Source of the DNA: Pantoea rodasii
GTDB lineage: Bacteria > Pseudomonadota > Gammaproteobacteria > Enterobacterales > Enterobacteriaceae
NCBI RefSeq assembly: GCF_002095465.1
Contig: NZ_MLFP01000086.1
Location: forward strand, 766,903-830,902
Reading direction: 5' to 3'
DNA length: 64,000 nt
Shown here: positions 25,001-34,452 of the stretch, one piece after another
Layout: the number at the start of each line of letters is the position of its first letter
Numbering within the stretch: the stretch's first letter is position 1
The notes under the pieces: model-generated
The model's database searches: none
Seen by the model: the letters and a program-made list of their open reading frames with translations, nothing else
Told to the model about the DNA's origin: nothing
Translations under genes and position numbers: made by a program

Positions 25001-25279
25001 ATGACCACTCACCCATCAAAAGATCCGCTGCATGGCGTCACGCTGGAAATGGTGGTGAATGCATTAGTCGCCCGTTACGGCTGGGTTGAACTGGCTAAGC
25101 TGATTAACATTAACTGTTTCAAAAGCGATCCTAGCGTTAAATCGAGTCTTAAGTTTTTGCGTCGGACGCCCTGGGCCCGCGCCGAGGTTGAAGCGCTGTA
25201 TCTGGATTCCCTGGAAGAGCCAGCTCCGCAAGACGACAGCGATCCGTCGTTTAATCCATGGACGCAGGGCCGCGATTAA
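25001..25279 (+). CDS. VF530 family DNA-binding protein
   Basis: A 92-residue protein with the VF530/DUF2132 core: YGWVELAKLININCF, KSDPSVKSSLKFLRRTPWAR and a VEALYLDSL end. The family fold binds DNA in structural studies of a homologue; the physiological role is unknown. The start ATG 25001 follows AATAAGGATTCAAC, giving AAGGA at 7 bases. Confidence 0.82.
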   Translation: MTTHPSKDPLHGVTLEMVVNALVARYGWVELAKLININCFKSDPSVKSSLKFLRRTPWARAEVEALYLDSLEEPAPQDDSDPSFNPWTQGRD

Positions 25280-25391
25280 CCCGAGTGCTTCAACACTTCC
25301 TCACCCTTTCCTTTTGATGACAACCTTGCCAGCGTCATCACATTTTCCAATGACCGGCTGCCTTGTATCTTCTTTTCTCGCGTGACAATAT

Positions 25392-25415
25392 CGATACATG
25401 TATATACATGTATCG
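25392..25415. promoter_or_regulatory. Perfect 24-base palindrome, putative operator of the permease gene
   Basis: CGATACATGTAT is followed directly by its exact reverse complement ATACATGTATCG. It lies 72 bases before the permease start. The core TGTATATACA resembles sites bound by GntR-type regulators. No regulator gene is adjacent. Confidence 0.6.
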
Positions 25416-25486
25416 CCACCTGCAATCACAACTAATAAACAAAAATAACCATAACGCACTGCGTTCACTGTTTCAGCGAGGAAACT

Positions 25487-26917
25487 ATGTCAGCCGAATC
25501 ACCTGCAGCAGATTACTTAGGCACGGAGAAAAAGCGCCTGTCTGAAACACGATCCATCGATTACATTCCATTAAGCGAACGCCATGGGCATCCCTTCAGT
25601 CAATTTACGCTGTGGTTTGGTGGCAATCTGCAGATCACCGCCATTGTGACCGGTGCGCTGGCCGTAGTACTCGGCGGTGATGTGGTTTGGTCGCTGATCG
25701 GTTTACTGGTCGGGCAAGTTGTTGGCGCGGCCATCATGTCACTGCACGCGATTCAAGGACCGCGTCTCGGCCTGCCGCAAATGATCACCAGTCGCATGCA
25801 GTTTGGTGTTTTCGGCGCGGTAATCCCGTTGGTGCTGGTCTGCATTATGTATATCGGCTTCTCTGCCAGCGGCACGGTGCTGGCAGGCCAGGCGTTGGCG
25901 AAGCTGATCGGTGTGAGTAACGCCGCCGGGATGATCCTGTTTAGCGCCATTATTGTGGTCATTGCGGTGCTGGGTTACCGCGTTATCCATAAACTCGGCA
26001 AAGTGGCGAGCGTGATCGGCGTACTGGCCTTTGCTTATCTGTTCATCACTCTGCTGTCCACCCACGATTTAGCGACCGTGTGGCAGAATCAGCACTTCAC
26101 CCTTGCTAACTTCCTGCTGGCCGTCTCCCTTTCCTCATCGTGGCAAATCGCCTTTTGCCCCTATGTATCTGACTACTCGCGCTATTTACCTGCCGATGTT
26201 TCAGCGAAGAAGTTGTTCAGTTCAGTATTTTTCGGCACCGTCTTAGGTACTCAAGCTTCGATGACGCTGGGCGTGATTGTGGCCGCGATTGCTGGCAAGG
26301 CGTTCTCCGGGAATGAGGTCGGTTACATCGTAGGATTAGGCAGCAGCGCGACAATGGCGATGGTGATTTATTTCGCCATCTGCTTCGGCAAAATCACCTT
26401 CACTACCTTGAATGCCTACGGCAGCTTTATGTCGCTGACCACCATCGTTTCTGGTTTCCGTCAGCAAACCTCGCTCAGCCGTGGCGGACGCATTCTGTTT
26501 GTGGTGCTGATGGTCACGATTGCTTGCATCATTGCGCTGATCAGTGAACCCGCTTTTCTGAAGTCGTTCACACACTTCCTGTTGTTTTTACTGGCCTTCT
26601 TTGTTCCCTGGAGCGCAATCAGCCTGACGGATTTTTATCTGATTACCAAAGGCAAAGTAGATGTCCCCGCGCTCTCCCAGCCGTATGGCCGTTATGGACG
26701 CTGGAACTGGGTTGGCATCGTGGTTTATTTTCTCGGCGTGCTGGTACAGCTGCCGTTTATTGATAATCCGCTGCACCACGGATCGTTAACCTGGATCTTT
26801 GCCGGGAATGATGTGTCGTGGATCATCGGCTGGTTTGTCACGGCGTTGCTGTGGCTGGCGGCGCGTCGACTGGACCGTCGCGGCACATTAGTGCAGTCTA
26901 TCTACCCCAATCAGTGA
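25487..26917 (+). CDS. NCS1-family purine/cytosine permease
   Basis: A 476-residue, twelve-helix inner-membrane symporter for nucleobases or related compounds. Family marks are FTLWFGGNLQITAIVTGA in helix 1, the GPRLGLPQMITSRMQFG motif, and SWQIAFCPYVSDYSRYLP in helix 6. The closest general resemblance is to the cytosine permease class (CodB/PurP-like) but the substrate is not determined. Start ATG 25487 has GAGGAAACT upstream. It is not in an operon: the next gene is convergent beyond a terminator, and the only likely control element is the palindrome upstream. Confidence 0.82.
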   Translation: MSAESPAADYLGTEKKRLSETRSIDYIPLSERHGHPFSQFTLWFGGNLQITAIVTGALAVVLGGDVVWSLIGLLVGQVVGAAIMSLHAIQGPRLGLPQMITSRMQFGVFGAVIPLVLVCIMYIGFSASGTVLAGQALAKLIGVSNAAGMILFSAIIVVIAVLGYRVIHKLGKVASVIGVLAFAYLFITLLSTHDLATVWQNQHFTLANFLLAVSLSSSWQIAFCPYVSDYSRYLPADVSAKKLFSSVFFGTVLGTQASMTLGVIVAAIAGKAFSGNEVGYIVGLGSSATMAMVIYFAICFGKITFTTLNAYGSFMSLTTIVSGFRQQTSLSRGGRILFVVLMVTIACIIALISEPAFLKSFTHFLLFLLAFFVPWSAISLTDFYLITKGKVDVPALSQPYGRYGRWNWVGIVVYFLGVLVQLPFIDNPLHHGSLTWIFAGNDVSWIIGWFVTALLWLAARRLDRRGTLVQSIYPNQ

Positions 26918-26926
26918 CGTTGTCAC

Positions 26927-26946
26927 GGCCGCCGCATTAGGCGGCC
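26927..26946. terminator. Bidirectional terminator between convergent genes
   Basis: GGCCGCC / GGCGGCC form a perfect 7-base GC stem with a 6-base loop between the permease and the YbhB-like gene, which end 9-10 bases on either side. Confidence 0.6.
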
Positions 26947-26954
26947 ATTGTCGG

Positions 26955-27509
26955 TTACTTATCGTTGGTAAAACGTCCCACGATAGTGGCCGCGCCTAGC
27001 GCGTGGCCTTTCAGTTTAGCAATCAACTCATCATGGGTTAATCCTGCAGGTAATTGATTTACCGGCAGATCGGTCGCAACCATGACAAAATTGTAGTGGT
27101 GCATCCCGCTTCCTACTGGCGGACAAGGGCCATAATACGCGGTGGTGCCTGGCGAATTTTTACCTCCGGTATACCCCTCGCCTTTACTTAATTCTCCCTG
27201 CGCAAACTGAGTACGATCGGCAGCGATGTTGTAGGCCACCATATGCGTGACCCCTAGCCCTTTACCGCCAACAGGATCGGTTAGCATCAATGCGAAACTG
27301 CGCGTCCCGCTCGGCACATTTGACCAGCTCAATGCAGGCGACACGTTGTCGCCGGTACACGACGGGTTACTTTTGTTATTGCCGGCGAAGGTTTTATCCA
27401 GCATCGCACTGTCGTTAAAATCCGACGATTGCAGGGTAAATACCGGCGCCGCCATGACCGTTCCCGGAAGCAGTGCCAGTAGCAATGCACGTTTAAACAT
27501 AACCATCAT
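26955..27509 (-). CDS. YbhB/YbcL-family Raf-kinase-inhibitor-like exported protein
   Basis: A 184-residue PEBP-fold protein with a Sec signal peptide ending near VMAAP. Family marks are DNVSPALSWSNVPSGTRSFAL (ligand pocket), MVAYNIAA, YYGPCPPVGSGMHHYNFVM with the PEBP box, and a C-terminal ALGAATIVGRF. The role of bacterial PEBP proteins is unknown; it acts in the periplasm. Two start ATGs are adjacent (27509 and 27506) behind AGGAGAG. Confidence 0.85.
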   Translation of the reverse strand: MMVMFKRALLLALLPGTVMAAPVFTLQSSDFNDSAMLDKTFAGNNKSNPSCTGDNVSPALSWSNVPSGTRSFALMLTDPVGGKGLGVTHMVAYNIAADRTQFAQGELSKGEGYTGGKNSPGTTAYYGPCPPVGSGMHHYNFVMVATDLPVNQLPAGLTHDELIAKLKGHALGAATIVGRFTNDK

Positions 27510-27602
27510 TCTCTCCTGTTGATGAAAAAATCGGGCAAAGGATCAAGTATATAGCCTGATGCCATAGTTGCTGCCGAATGTGCTTAAACAGAGAAAAGAG
27601 AG

Positions 27603-29765
27603 TTAGTAAGAACGTTGACGGTAGTCCTGCAGTTGCATCATTTCAATCTGACGTGGTGTGGCTACCGGCCACGACTGCTGCGGGAACAGGTATAAGCGAA
27701 CGCTGAATAAATGGAATAGCGGCGTCATTAAGCTGTCATCGTGCCGGGCCAAACGTTCCAGCATCAGCAGCAGCAAATCCAGTTCATCCAGTAAGTCTTG
27801 ATGCGGCGGCGTTTGCAGCGATTTCAGGCGACGTTTAAGGAACAATGCCAGTTCGTGAAACATCTGCCCGCTGTCCAGATGGTGTTTTGCCAGCAGATCT
27901 TTATGGCGAGCGTAGTAATCAAAACTGTTCACGCCAAGCCACACTTCGGTCAGCAACATGCCGGCCGTCGACATATCTGGCTGCGGGTCGAGCCGTAAGC
28001 GCGGCAGCACCACATTCACTTTATCCAGCATCAGACTGATAAAACGTTGCCTGCCCAGCAGAGAGGAACCGGTACGTTCCAGTTCTTTAATGAAGCGTAA
28101 CAGCTCACGTAATCCCTGGCGTACCGCGCGACGGGCTGTCCATGAAGGCCGCTTGTTGCGCATCAAGACCGTGACAATAACGGCGAAAAGCACCCCGGCC
28201 AGCGAGGAGATGGCGTTATTGATCAACAACACCAGATCGGGTTTTAAGTGATGCCCCAGGCCAATAAAACCGGGGATTTGAATCGCAACGCTGATACCAA
28301 TCATATTAGTGGAGGGCCGTGCAATCATCAGGCCCAGCAACAGCAGGCCCGGTGCGAGACAGATCATCAACGCTTCAAACGACGTCGCCTGCGGTAACAG
28401 CAGCGCCACATAAATCACGCTGATAAAAATGGCGACAATCACGCCGCGTACAAATAACTTCATCGAGGTCAGTGGCGTATCCATGCTGGCAAACAGCGAG
28501 CTGAGGATAGCAGCCATCACCGGCGCAGAGGCGCCATCGTGCCAGCCCGTGCCTATCCATAGCAGGCAAGAACCAAAGATGGCGCAAAAAGCGGTGAGCG
28601 CAGATAACCGGATCAAGCCTTTGTCGTAAAAACGGTGCGTGCGTTTGCCGCGTGCCGGAGTGGTATCACCCGATAAATCACTGACCAGCCCGCCAACGCT
28701 TTGATAGGCACCCGCAATGCGCACGAAATCTGCCATTCGCTCCAGTAAACCGGTGAATAACAGGCAATGCTCAATCGGTAATTCACCCTTGCGCCACGCG
28801 TTATTGATATCGCTCTGACAACGGGTTAACTCCAGCTGAATACCGCTGGTTTCACCGACGGCTTCACCATCATTGAGCCAATGTAAAAACAGACGGAACG
28901 CGACCGCAACATTATCGGGGAAGGCAATGCTCTGAGCAGATAGACGATGCAAACGCATCTCTATCGCCGTCAGCGTCGGAATCAAATACGAAAGATGCTG
29001 ATACTGCACGCTGACAAGACGAATTAGACGTCGTGCCGCATCGCCTTCGTAGACGCAGTGCGTGATCAGCATTTCCACCTGCTGGGGATTGGTGGCCATC
29101 CGCGTTAGGATCTCATCTCGCTCGGGAGAGTTATCGCCAGGAATACCGGACAGCAGATCGTGGCACAGCTTACGCGCGTTGAGGTACCACTGACTTACGC
29201 TCTGTTCCAGTAAACTGCGCATGGATACCGGAAACAGTAATGCGTGCACCAGGCTGCTGCACGCCGTGCCGACCGCGATCTCTTCAATACGCGATAGCAC
29301 GGTGCTGGTGATCGACAGTGGCGTCATCACTTCGGGAAACCCCATGATCGCCGCACTGTAGCCCGCCAGCATAAATACGTAACTTTTTGGCGTACGATCG
29401 TGCAAGGAAAGATACAGACACACGCTCACCCACAGCGAGATGCACAGGCTTAACAGCAGCGGATGCTCAACGGTGAGAGGGAAAATAAAGAAGATAAATA
29501 CGCCGCCCAACAACGTCCCGAGCATGCGAAAGAGTGACTTTGAAATGGTGGATGCAGAGTAAAGCTGTGAAGCGATAAACACCGTGGTAATGGCCCAAGC
29601 GGGTTTATCCAGATTGAGTTCCAGAGAGAAATACAATGCCAGAAAGGCGGCCAGACAGGTTTTTACAGCAAAAAAACGGCGTTTTTTGAAAACCACTGCA
29701 TGACAGTATTGAGACCAGACGGCGCTAAGTGCGGCGTATCGTGCCAGAATAATGAATCTACTCAC
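27603..29765 (-). CDS. FUSC-family inner-membrane protein (AaeB/YccS-like efflux)
   Basis: A 720-residue protein with two blocks of membrane helices (about residues 30-180 and 375-530) separated by and followed by cytoplasmic domains, the layout of aromatic-acid efflux proteins such as AaeB. The first block has the FUSC pattern FFAVKTCLAAFLALYFSLEL and PAWAITTVFI; the second repeats it with PVMAAILSSLFASMDTP. A role in export of aromatic carboxylic acids is inferred from the family. No AaeA/AaeX partner was found in the window. The start is a GTG at 29765 with a weak ribosome site, so the N-terminus is uncertain. Confidence 0.75.
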   Translation of the reverse strand: MSRFIILARYAALSAVWSQYCHAVVFKKRRFFAVKTCLAAFLALYFSLELNLDKPAWAITTVFIASQLYSASTISKSLFRMLGTLLGGVFIFFIFPLTVEHPLLLSLCISLWVSVCLYLSLHDRTPKSYVFMLAGYSAAIMGFPEVMTPLSITSTVLSRIEEIAVGTACSSLVHALLFPVSMRSLLEQSVSQWYLNARKLCHDLLSGIPGDNSPERDEILTRMATNPQQVEMLITHCVYEGDAARRLIRLVSVQYQHLSYLIPTLTAIEMRLHRLSAQSIAFPDNVAVAFRLFLHWLNDGEAVGETSGIQLELTRCQSDINNAWRKGELPIEHCLLFTGLLERMADFVRIAGAYQSVGGLVSDLSGDTTPARGKRTHRFYDKGLIRLSALTAFCAIFGSCLLWIGTGWHDGASAPVMAAILSSLFASMDTPLTSMKLFVRGVIVAIFISVIYVALLLPQATSFEALMICLAPGLLLLGLMIARPSTNMIGISVAIQIPGFIGLGHHLKPDLVLLINNAISSLAGVLFAVIVTVLMRNKRPSWTARRAVRQGLRELLRFIKELERTGSSLLGRQRFISLMLDKVNVVLPRLRLDPQPDMSTAGMLLTEVWLGVNSFDYYARHKDLLAKHHLDSGQMFHELALFLKRRLKSLQTPPHQDLLDELDLLLLMLERLARHDDSLMTPLFHLFSVRLYLFPQQSWPVATPRQIEMMQLQDYRQRSY

Positions 29766-30050
29766 TGCGATAAATATGTCTAATTGTTACAGCATTAAAA
29801 ATGGTGATTTTGAGCGGCAATCAATATCAGGGTAATTATTAAGGGTTACTAATGATCCAGCCAATTAATTCGCGCTAATATTTTTAACACCTCTGATTTA
29901 TAAGCCAATTTTGCTAAGTGCTGTTTCAGCTGTCTAAATGTGTTCTGGATCACATTTTTAAAAATAACCTCAATGATAACAACAGCTCCATAAAAACTTT
30001 TCGCGCTATCTGGCGCCGTTACCTGCGCCAGATCATCGCATGTTCGATAT

Positions 30051-31166
30051 TCAGTAGCTAACGACCGTGACCCAGTTGGCATCTTTGCCCGCGGGAGCTT
30101 CGCTGACTCGCTTAAGCGCCCCACTTTCGGCATCGATGGCGTAACTGCCGGTCACCGCGCTTTTCTCACCGCTGGCGATTAACCAATGGCCGTCAGGCGT
30201 GATGGCAATGCTGCGCGGCTGTTTTTCCACTGGCCAGCTGCCGATCAACGTGAGTTTGCCACTGCCCTGATCGACCCGATAACCGGTGACCGTGCTGCTG
30301 GTTCGCTCGGTGACGTAAAGGAAGCGACCGTTTGGCGTCAGGTGGATATCGGCCGACCAGATGCGCGGTGTGGTGTCACTGTATCCTGCAGGCCGCTCCT
30401 TGCCGTGCTGCAGAGCAAACTCGACGGCCACTGCGTTGGGCGTTTCACCTACCTTCACCAGTTCACCGCTCGGCTCACGGCGGAATTGCGTAATGATGCC
30501 GCCCATCTCGCCGACGTTATAAAGATAGTGTTGATCCGGCGATAATACCGAATGGCGCGGACCATTTTCAGCGCTGGTTTTGACGTAACCGTTGCCCAGC
30601 GCGCTGAGTTCGCCCTCTTCATTCAGCTTCAACTGCAACACGCGGTCCGTGCCAAGATTGCCGACGTAGGCGGTTTGACCCACATCATCAACGATCACCG
30701 AATGAGCCGCGTGCCCGGTTTTATAGCTACCAACCGGCGGCGTTATCACCTTGCCCTCTTTGTCCAGTCGATACACGTGCACCACATCGCCATCGTAAGA
30801 GGCGCCGAGCAGGAAGCGGCCCTGTTTGTCGGTGCTGATATAGGGATAACTGGCGGTAGCGGGCGCTTCCGCCATTTTGCTCAGATCGCCGGTAGTGCGA
30901 TCGATGCGCCAACTCAGCAACTGCAAGGGTTTGCTGCGAATTGCCGCATACAAATGCTGGTGGTCGGCACTCAGCGCCAGTGGCATCACTTTTCCGCCGG
31001 TCTGGGTGCGGCCAAGGAGTTGTAAGGCACCGGTTTCATCGTTAAGCGCATAACGCGCGATAGTGCCGTCATCGGCTTCTGAAACATAGACAAAGGTTTT
31101 TGCCAGCAGCGGCGCACTGAGTGCCATCGCCGCCAATAATGTGGCCATCTGAAACGTCTTCTTCAT
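30051..31166 (-). CDS. Exported lactonase-family beta-propeller protein
   Basis: A 371-residue protein of the 6-phosphogluconolactonase (YbhE/Pgl) seven-bladed propeller family, but with a cleavable signal peptide (LLAAMALSAPLLAK), so it acts in the periplasm. Family marks are FVYVSEADDG at the mature start, HAAHSVIVDDVGQTAYVGNLG, GPRHSVLSPDQHYLYNVGE, FLYVTERTSSTVTGY and a final SIAITPDGHWLIASG. It is the last gene of an operon after the glucarate-dehydratase-like enzyme, with only the start and stop touching. It may hydrolyse an aldonolactone before uptake (inference). Confidence 0.82.
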   Translation of the reverse strand: MKKTFQMATLLAAMALSAPLLAKTFVYVSEADDGTIARYALNDETGALQLLGRTQTGGKVMPLALSADHQHLYAAIRSKPLQLLSWRIDRTTGDLSKMAEAPATASYPYISTDKQGRFLLGASYDGDVVHVYRLDKEGKVITPPVGSYKTGHAAHSVIVDDVGQTAYVGNLGTDRVLQLKLNEEGELSALGNGYVKTSAENGPRHSVLSPDQHYLYNVGEMGGIITQFRREPSGELVKVGETPNAVAVEFALQHGKERPAGYSDTTPRIWSADIHLTPNGRFLYVTERTSSTVTGYRVDQGSGKLTLIGSWPVEKQPRSIAITPDGHWLIASGEKSAVTGSYAIDAESGALKRVSEAPAGKDANWVTVVSY

Positions 31167-32519
31167 TCAAGCTCCTTCCCTTACCAAAGCCGGTCGTTTG
31201 GCATCAAAACGCCAGTTATCAATCAAAAACTGCATGCCAAGCGCATCGTTGCGGTTCTTATCAGGCAAAGCGTTGTAGAGTGCATGCGCCTGCTCGACAC
31301 GTTGCATATTCAGCTCGATACCTAAGCCTGGGCCCGGCGGCAGCTCCAGATAGCCATCGCGAATTTGCGGTGGCTGATGACTAAGTTGCTGGCCATCCTG
31401 CCATATCCAATGGGTATCGAAGGCCGTCTGGCGATCGCCGGGCGCGGCGGCGCCAAGATGGGCAACCATCGCTAATGACACATCAAAATGGTTATTGGAA
31501 TGGCAACCGGTGGTGAGGCCCCATTCGTTACACAGCTGTGCCACAACATTGGCATTACGCATCGTCCAGAAATGGGGATCGGCGAGTGGAATGTCGATAG
31601 CGTTGAGCTGCAAGGCATGCTGCAACTGGCGCCAGTCATTGGCGATCATATTGGTGGCAACCGGCACACCGGTGGCGCGACGAAATTCGGCCAGGGTTTC
31701 ACGCCCGGAATAGCCCTGTTCAGCACCACAAGGGTCTTCCAGATATGGCACTTTGCCGGCCAACTGTTTGCCAAAGTGAATCGCTTCCTTCAGCGACCAA
31801 CTGGCATTGGGGTCAACGGTGACGCGCGAATCGGGAAAACGTGATAGCAAGGCTTCAACGGTTTCCACCTCGTCTTCACCCCGCTGTACACCGCCTTTGA
31901 GCTTGAAGTCGCGAAAGCCGTATTGCTCTACCGCTGCCTCGGCGAGTCGCACCACCGCTGCACTGTCCATCGCCGGTTGATGACGTAAGTTGTACCAACC
32001 CTCTGGCTCGTTATCACCCGAGCGATACTGCATATTGGTACGCTTGCGGTCAGCGATATAAAACAGATAGCCCAGCACCGGAATGCGGTCTCGTTGCTTA
32101 CCGCTGGCGAGCAGATCCGCTACCGGTAAATTGAGGAATTTGCCCTGCAGATCAAGTAACGCCGCTTCGATTGCCGCTGCCGCGTTATAAAACTTCTCTG
32201 GATTCATCTGCGGAATATGAATGTCGTTGGTGTGCGATGTGTGTTGCTGTCGCGCATCGCTGGCAAACAGTTGGCTCAGCGTGGCGTTGGCGCGCATCAG
32301 CGAGCTGCCTATGATCAACGGACGAAACTGCTCCAGCAGGTGTAGGGTTGATGCATGGCACGGAGTTTCCCCCACGCCGCTGTTGCCGGATGTATCGGTG
32401 AGGATCACCAAAATGCGGGTGAAGTAACAATTATGCGCCCCGCCGATGTTCAGCAGCATGCTGTCGTATCCGGCGACCGGAATGATGCGCATAGCATTAA
32501 TGACTGGTGTGTCGGACAT
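31167..32519 (-). CDS. Glucarate dehydratase-like enolase-superfamily enzyme
   Basis: A 450-residue enzyme of the mandelate racemase/glucarate dehydratase group. Catalytic features are visible in order: the Lys of FKLKGG (KxK, about residue 207), the metal ligands VDPNASW (Asp), LEDPCG (Glu) and ATNMI (Asn), and the His-Asp side of GCHSNNHFDVS (about residue 339). It dehydrates a hexarate to 5-keto-4-deoxy-glucarate or a close analogue. It may be a GudX/GudD variant; the exact acid is unknown. It overlaps the MFS gene by 23 bases, and is directly followed by the lactonase gene. Confidence 0.85.
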   Translation of the reverse strand: MSDTPVINAMRIIPVAGYDSMLLNIGGAHNCYFTRILVILTDTSGNSGVGETPCHASTLHLLEQFRPLIIGSSLMRANATLSQLFASDARQQHTSHTNDIHIPQMNPEKFYNAAAAIEAALLDLQGKFLNLPVADLLASGKQRDRIPVLGYLFYIADRKRTNMQYRSGDNEPEGWYNLRHQPAMDSAAVVRLAEAAVEQYGFRDFKLKGGVQRGEDEVETVEALLSRFPDSRVTVDPNASWSLKEAIHFGKQLAGKVPYLEDPCGAEQGYSGRETLAEFRRATGVPVATNMIANDWRQLQHALQLNAIDIPLADPHFWTMRNANVVAQLCNEWGLTTGCHSNNHFDVSLAMVAHLGAAAPGDRQTAFDTHWIWQDGQQLSHQPPQIRDGYLELPPGPGLGIELNMQRVEQAHALYNALPDKNRNDALGMQFLIDNWRFDAKRPALVREGA

Positions 32520-33852
32520 GGTTTTCCTCCGTGTGAGCGAATGCAGGAGTAATAGGTTTACGGCGCAGCAGCAGCCATACGCCGGTGATCACTGACACGC
32601 TGGTTAGCGCATACAGTCCGCCGGTGGTGCTGCCGGTATGAAGTTCGAGATAGCCAAACACGGTGGGCGCAAAGAAACCGCCAAGGTTACCGATCGAGTT
32701 GATCAAGGCGATGCCAGGAGCGGCAATGGAGGCGGGTAATTCGCTTTGCGGCATCGGCCAGAAAAAGGCCGCACTGACTTTTGAGCCAATACAGGCCACG
32801 ATCATCGCCGCAAATCCGAACCAGGGTGAACCCATGGTAGCCATAAAGGTACCGCAGGCGGCGATCAGCATGGCAATACCCAGGCCTTTTTCAAGCTGGT
32901 GGCGATAGCGATCGGTGGTTTTTCCCAGCAGGAACAAGGCAACAATGGCACACAGCCATGGGACGGCGGTCAGCAAACCAATTTCAAAGCTGTTATAGCC
33001 TTGAATGCGCTGGATAATTTGCGGCAGCCAGAATACCAGGGTGTAACCGGTCATGGTCATGGTGAAAAAAATCAGGCAATAGAACAGCAAGCTGCGATCG
33101 CGCAATAAACCCCAGCGGCCATATTCTTTGGCATGCACGTCACGCGCGGCATCTTCCAACGCCAGCTGCTGTTGCAACGCGCGCTTTTCGTTGTCATTTA
33201 GCCATTTGGCATCCCGGGGTTTGGAGACCAGAACCAGTGCGGCCAGCAAACCGATCACGATCGAACCGCCCCCCTCAAGGAACATCACCCATTTCCAACC
33301 GGCAAGGCCATTCACTTCATGCAGCATCAGAATCGCGCCGGTCAGCGGGCCGGAAAACAGGAAAGCGCTGGCGGTGGCACTTAACACCATTGCTGTAGCC
33401 CGGCCGCGCCATGCGTTCGGCACCCATTGGCGGAAATAGAACAACACGCCAGGAAAGAATCCTGCTTCTGCCACGCCCAACAAGAAGCGCAGGACGTAGA
33501 AGTGCAGCGGCGTGCTAACAAAACCGGTTAACACCACCACCATGCCCCAGGTGATCATGATGCGCGTCAACCACACGCGCGCGCCCAGTTTTTTCAGCAT
33601 CATATTGCTGGGGACTTCAAACAGCGCATAACCAATAAAGAACAACCCTGCGCCTAAACCAAAGGCGGCCGCACTGATGCCGGCATCGGTTTGTAATTCA
33701 GCTTTGACGAAACCGATATTGGCCCGATCGATCTGGTTAACAATCAGCATTAGCGCCAGCATCGGAATGATGCGACGGAAAAACTTAGCGATTGCGGAGG
33801 CGATATGCGTGTCGTGATCTGCTGCTAAATCATAAGATTGTTGAACCGTCAT
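32497..33852 (-). CDS. MFS anion:cation symporter for sugar acids (GudP/ExuT-like)
   Basis: A 451-residue twelve-helix MFS permease of the ACS family. Marks are IPMLALMLIVNQIDRANIGF in helix 1, the loop RVWLTRIMITWG, GVAEAGFFPGVLFYFRQWVP in the helix 4-5 region, and a long central cytoplasmic loop. Such proteins import hexuronates, glucarate and galactarate by proton symport. First gene of the operon that continues with the dehydratase and lactonase. The start is ATG 33852. It is translationally coupled (23-base overlap) to the dehydratase. Confidence 0.85.
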   Translation of the reverse strand: MTVQQSYDLAADHDTHIASAIAKFFRRIIPMLALMLIVNQIDRANIGFVKAELQTDAGISAAAFGLGAGLFFIGYALFEVPSNMMLKKLGARVWLTRIMITWGMVVVLTGFVSTPLHFYVLRFLLGVAEAGFFPGVLFYFRQWVPNAWRGRATAMVLSATASAFLFSGPLTGAILMLHEVNGLAGWKWVMFLEGGGSIVIGLLAALVLVSKPRDAKWLNDNEKRALQQQLALEDAARDVHAKEYGRWGLLRDRSLLFYCLIFFTMTMTGYTLVFWLPQIIQRIQGYNSFEIGLLTAVPWLCAIVALFLLGKTTDRYRHQLEKGLGIAMLIAACGTFMATMGSPWFGFAAMIVACIGSKVSAAFFWPMPQSELPASIAAPGIALINSIGNLGGFFAPTVFGYLELHTGSTTGGLYALTSVSVITGVWLLLRRKPITPAFAHTEENHVRHTSH

Positions 33853-34059
33853 GCGTCACCTATTGGGTTATAAGCACCGTTATAGGTATACGCAGCCGAT
33901 TAAAGAGCGGTTATGTGAGAATGCCCGAGACCGTTTGTGCAGATGTTGAAGGGGCTTTTAAGTTCAAGGTGTTAGCGGTTTTCCCAGCGTAAAGTTTTGT
34001 GTGGGTTTGTGCGCTGGCTCACTGGGAATAAGCGTAGTGATTTAGTCAGGGGAGTGACA

Positions 34060-34311
34060 TCAATCGTCGCTAAACAGCGCCTCCAAATCGTCTAATTGAG
34101 GTATGCCTGCTGACTGCACAGACAGTTTTAATCCCAACGCATTGAGATACAACGTCAGTGCTTTAAGAGATCCTGAATAGTGGCCGTTCTCGATCTGTGA
34201 GATCACTGTGCGGTGGACACCTGAATGCGAGGCTGCTGTAGCTTGCGTCCACTTTTTTGCTTTACGTTTTTCCTGGCACTTTATGCCGATATCCTGCATG
34301 CCTGGCAGCAT
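34060..34311 (-). CDS. Small XRE-type helix-turn-helix regulator
   Basis: An 83-residue protein with a Cro/C1-type domain (ECQ-KRKAKKWTQATAA, then SGVHRTVISQIENGHYSGSLKALTL, residues about 10-60), close to HipB/HigA-like antitoxins. The start ATG 34311 has GGAGG 3 bases before it; the open frame extends 50 codons further upstream through the operator region and is not used. It is divergent from curA. Two copies of an inverted-repeat sequence lie between the genes, suggesting autorepression and control of curA. No partner toxin gene follows. Confidence 0.7.
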   Translation of the reverse strand: MLPGMQDIGIKCQEKRKAKKWTQATAASHSGVHRTVISQIENGHYSGSLKALTLYLNALGLKLSVQSAGIPQLDDLEALFSDD

Positions 34312-34321
34312 ACGCCTCCAA

Positions 34322-34380
34322 ATGTTGTTATATAGCAACATAAACAAGAAAAAGACCTGATTGTTATCATATAGCAACAT
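34322..34380. promoter_or_regulatory. Two operator-like repeats between the XRE gene and curA
   Basis: Site 1 (34322-34341) is ATGTTGTTATATAGCAACAT; site 2 (34361-34380) is TTGTTATCATATAGCAACAT. Both share GTTAT and ATAGCAACAT and are near-palindromic. They start 11 bases upstream of the XRE start and about 73 bases upstream of curA, ideal for a small XRE repressor. The curA promoter must overlap them. Confidence 0.6.
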
Positions 34381-34452
34381 TGAAAGATTGCGAAAAACTA
34401 TTAAACAGGTTTCTACTACACTTGCCTGATCAAAATAGGCAAAGAGGTTTAC

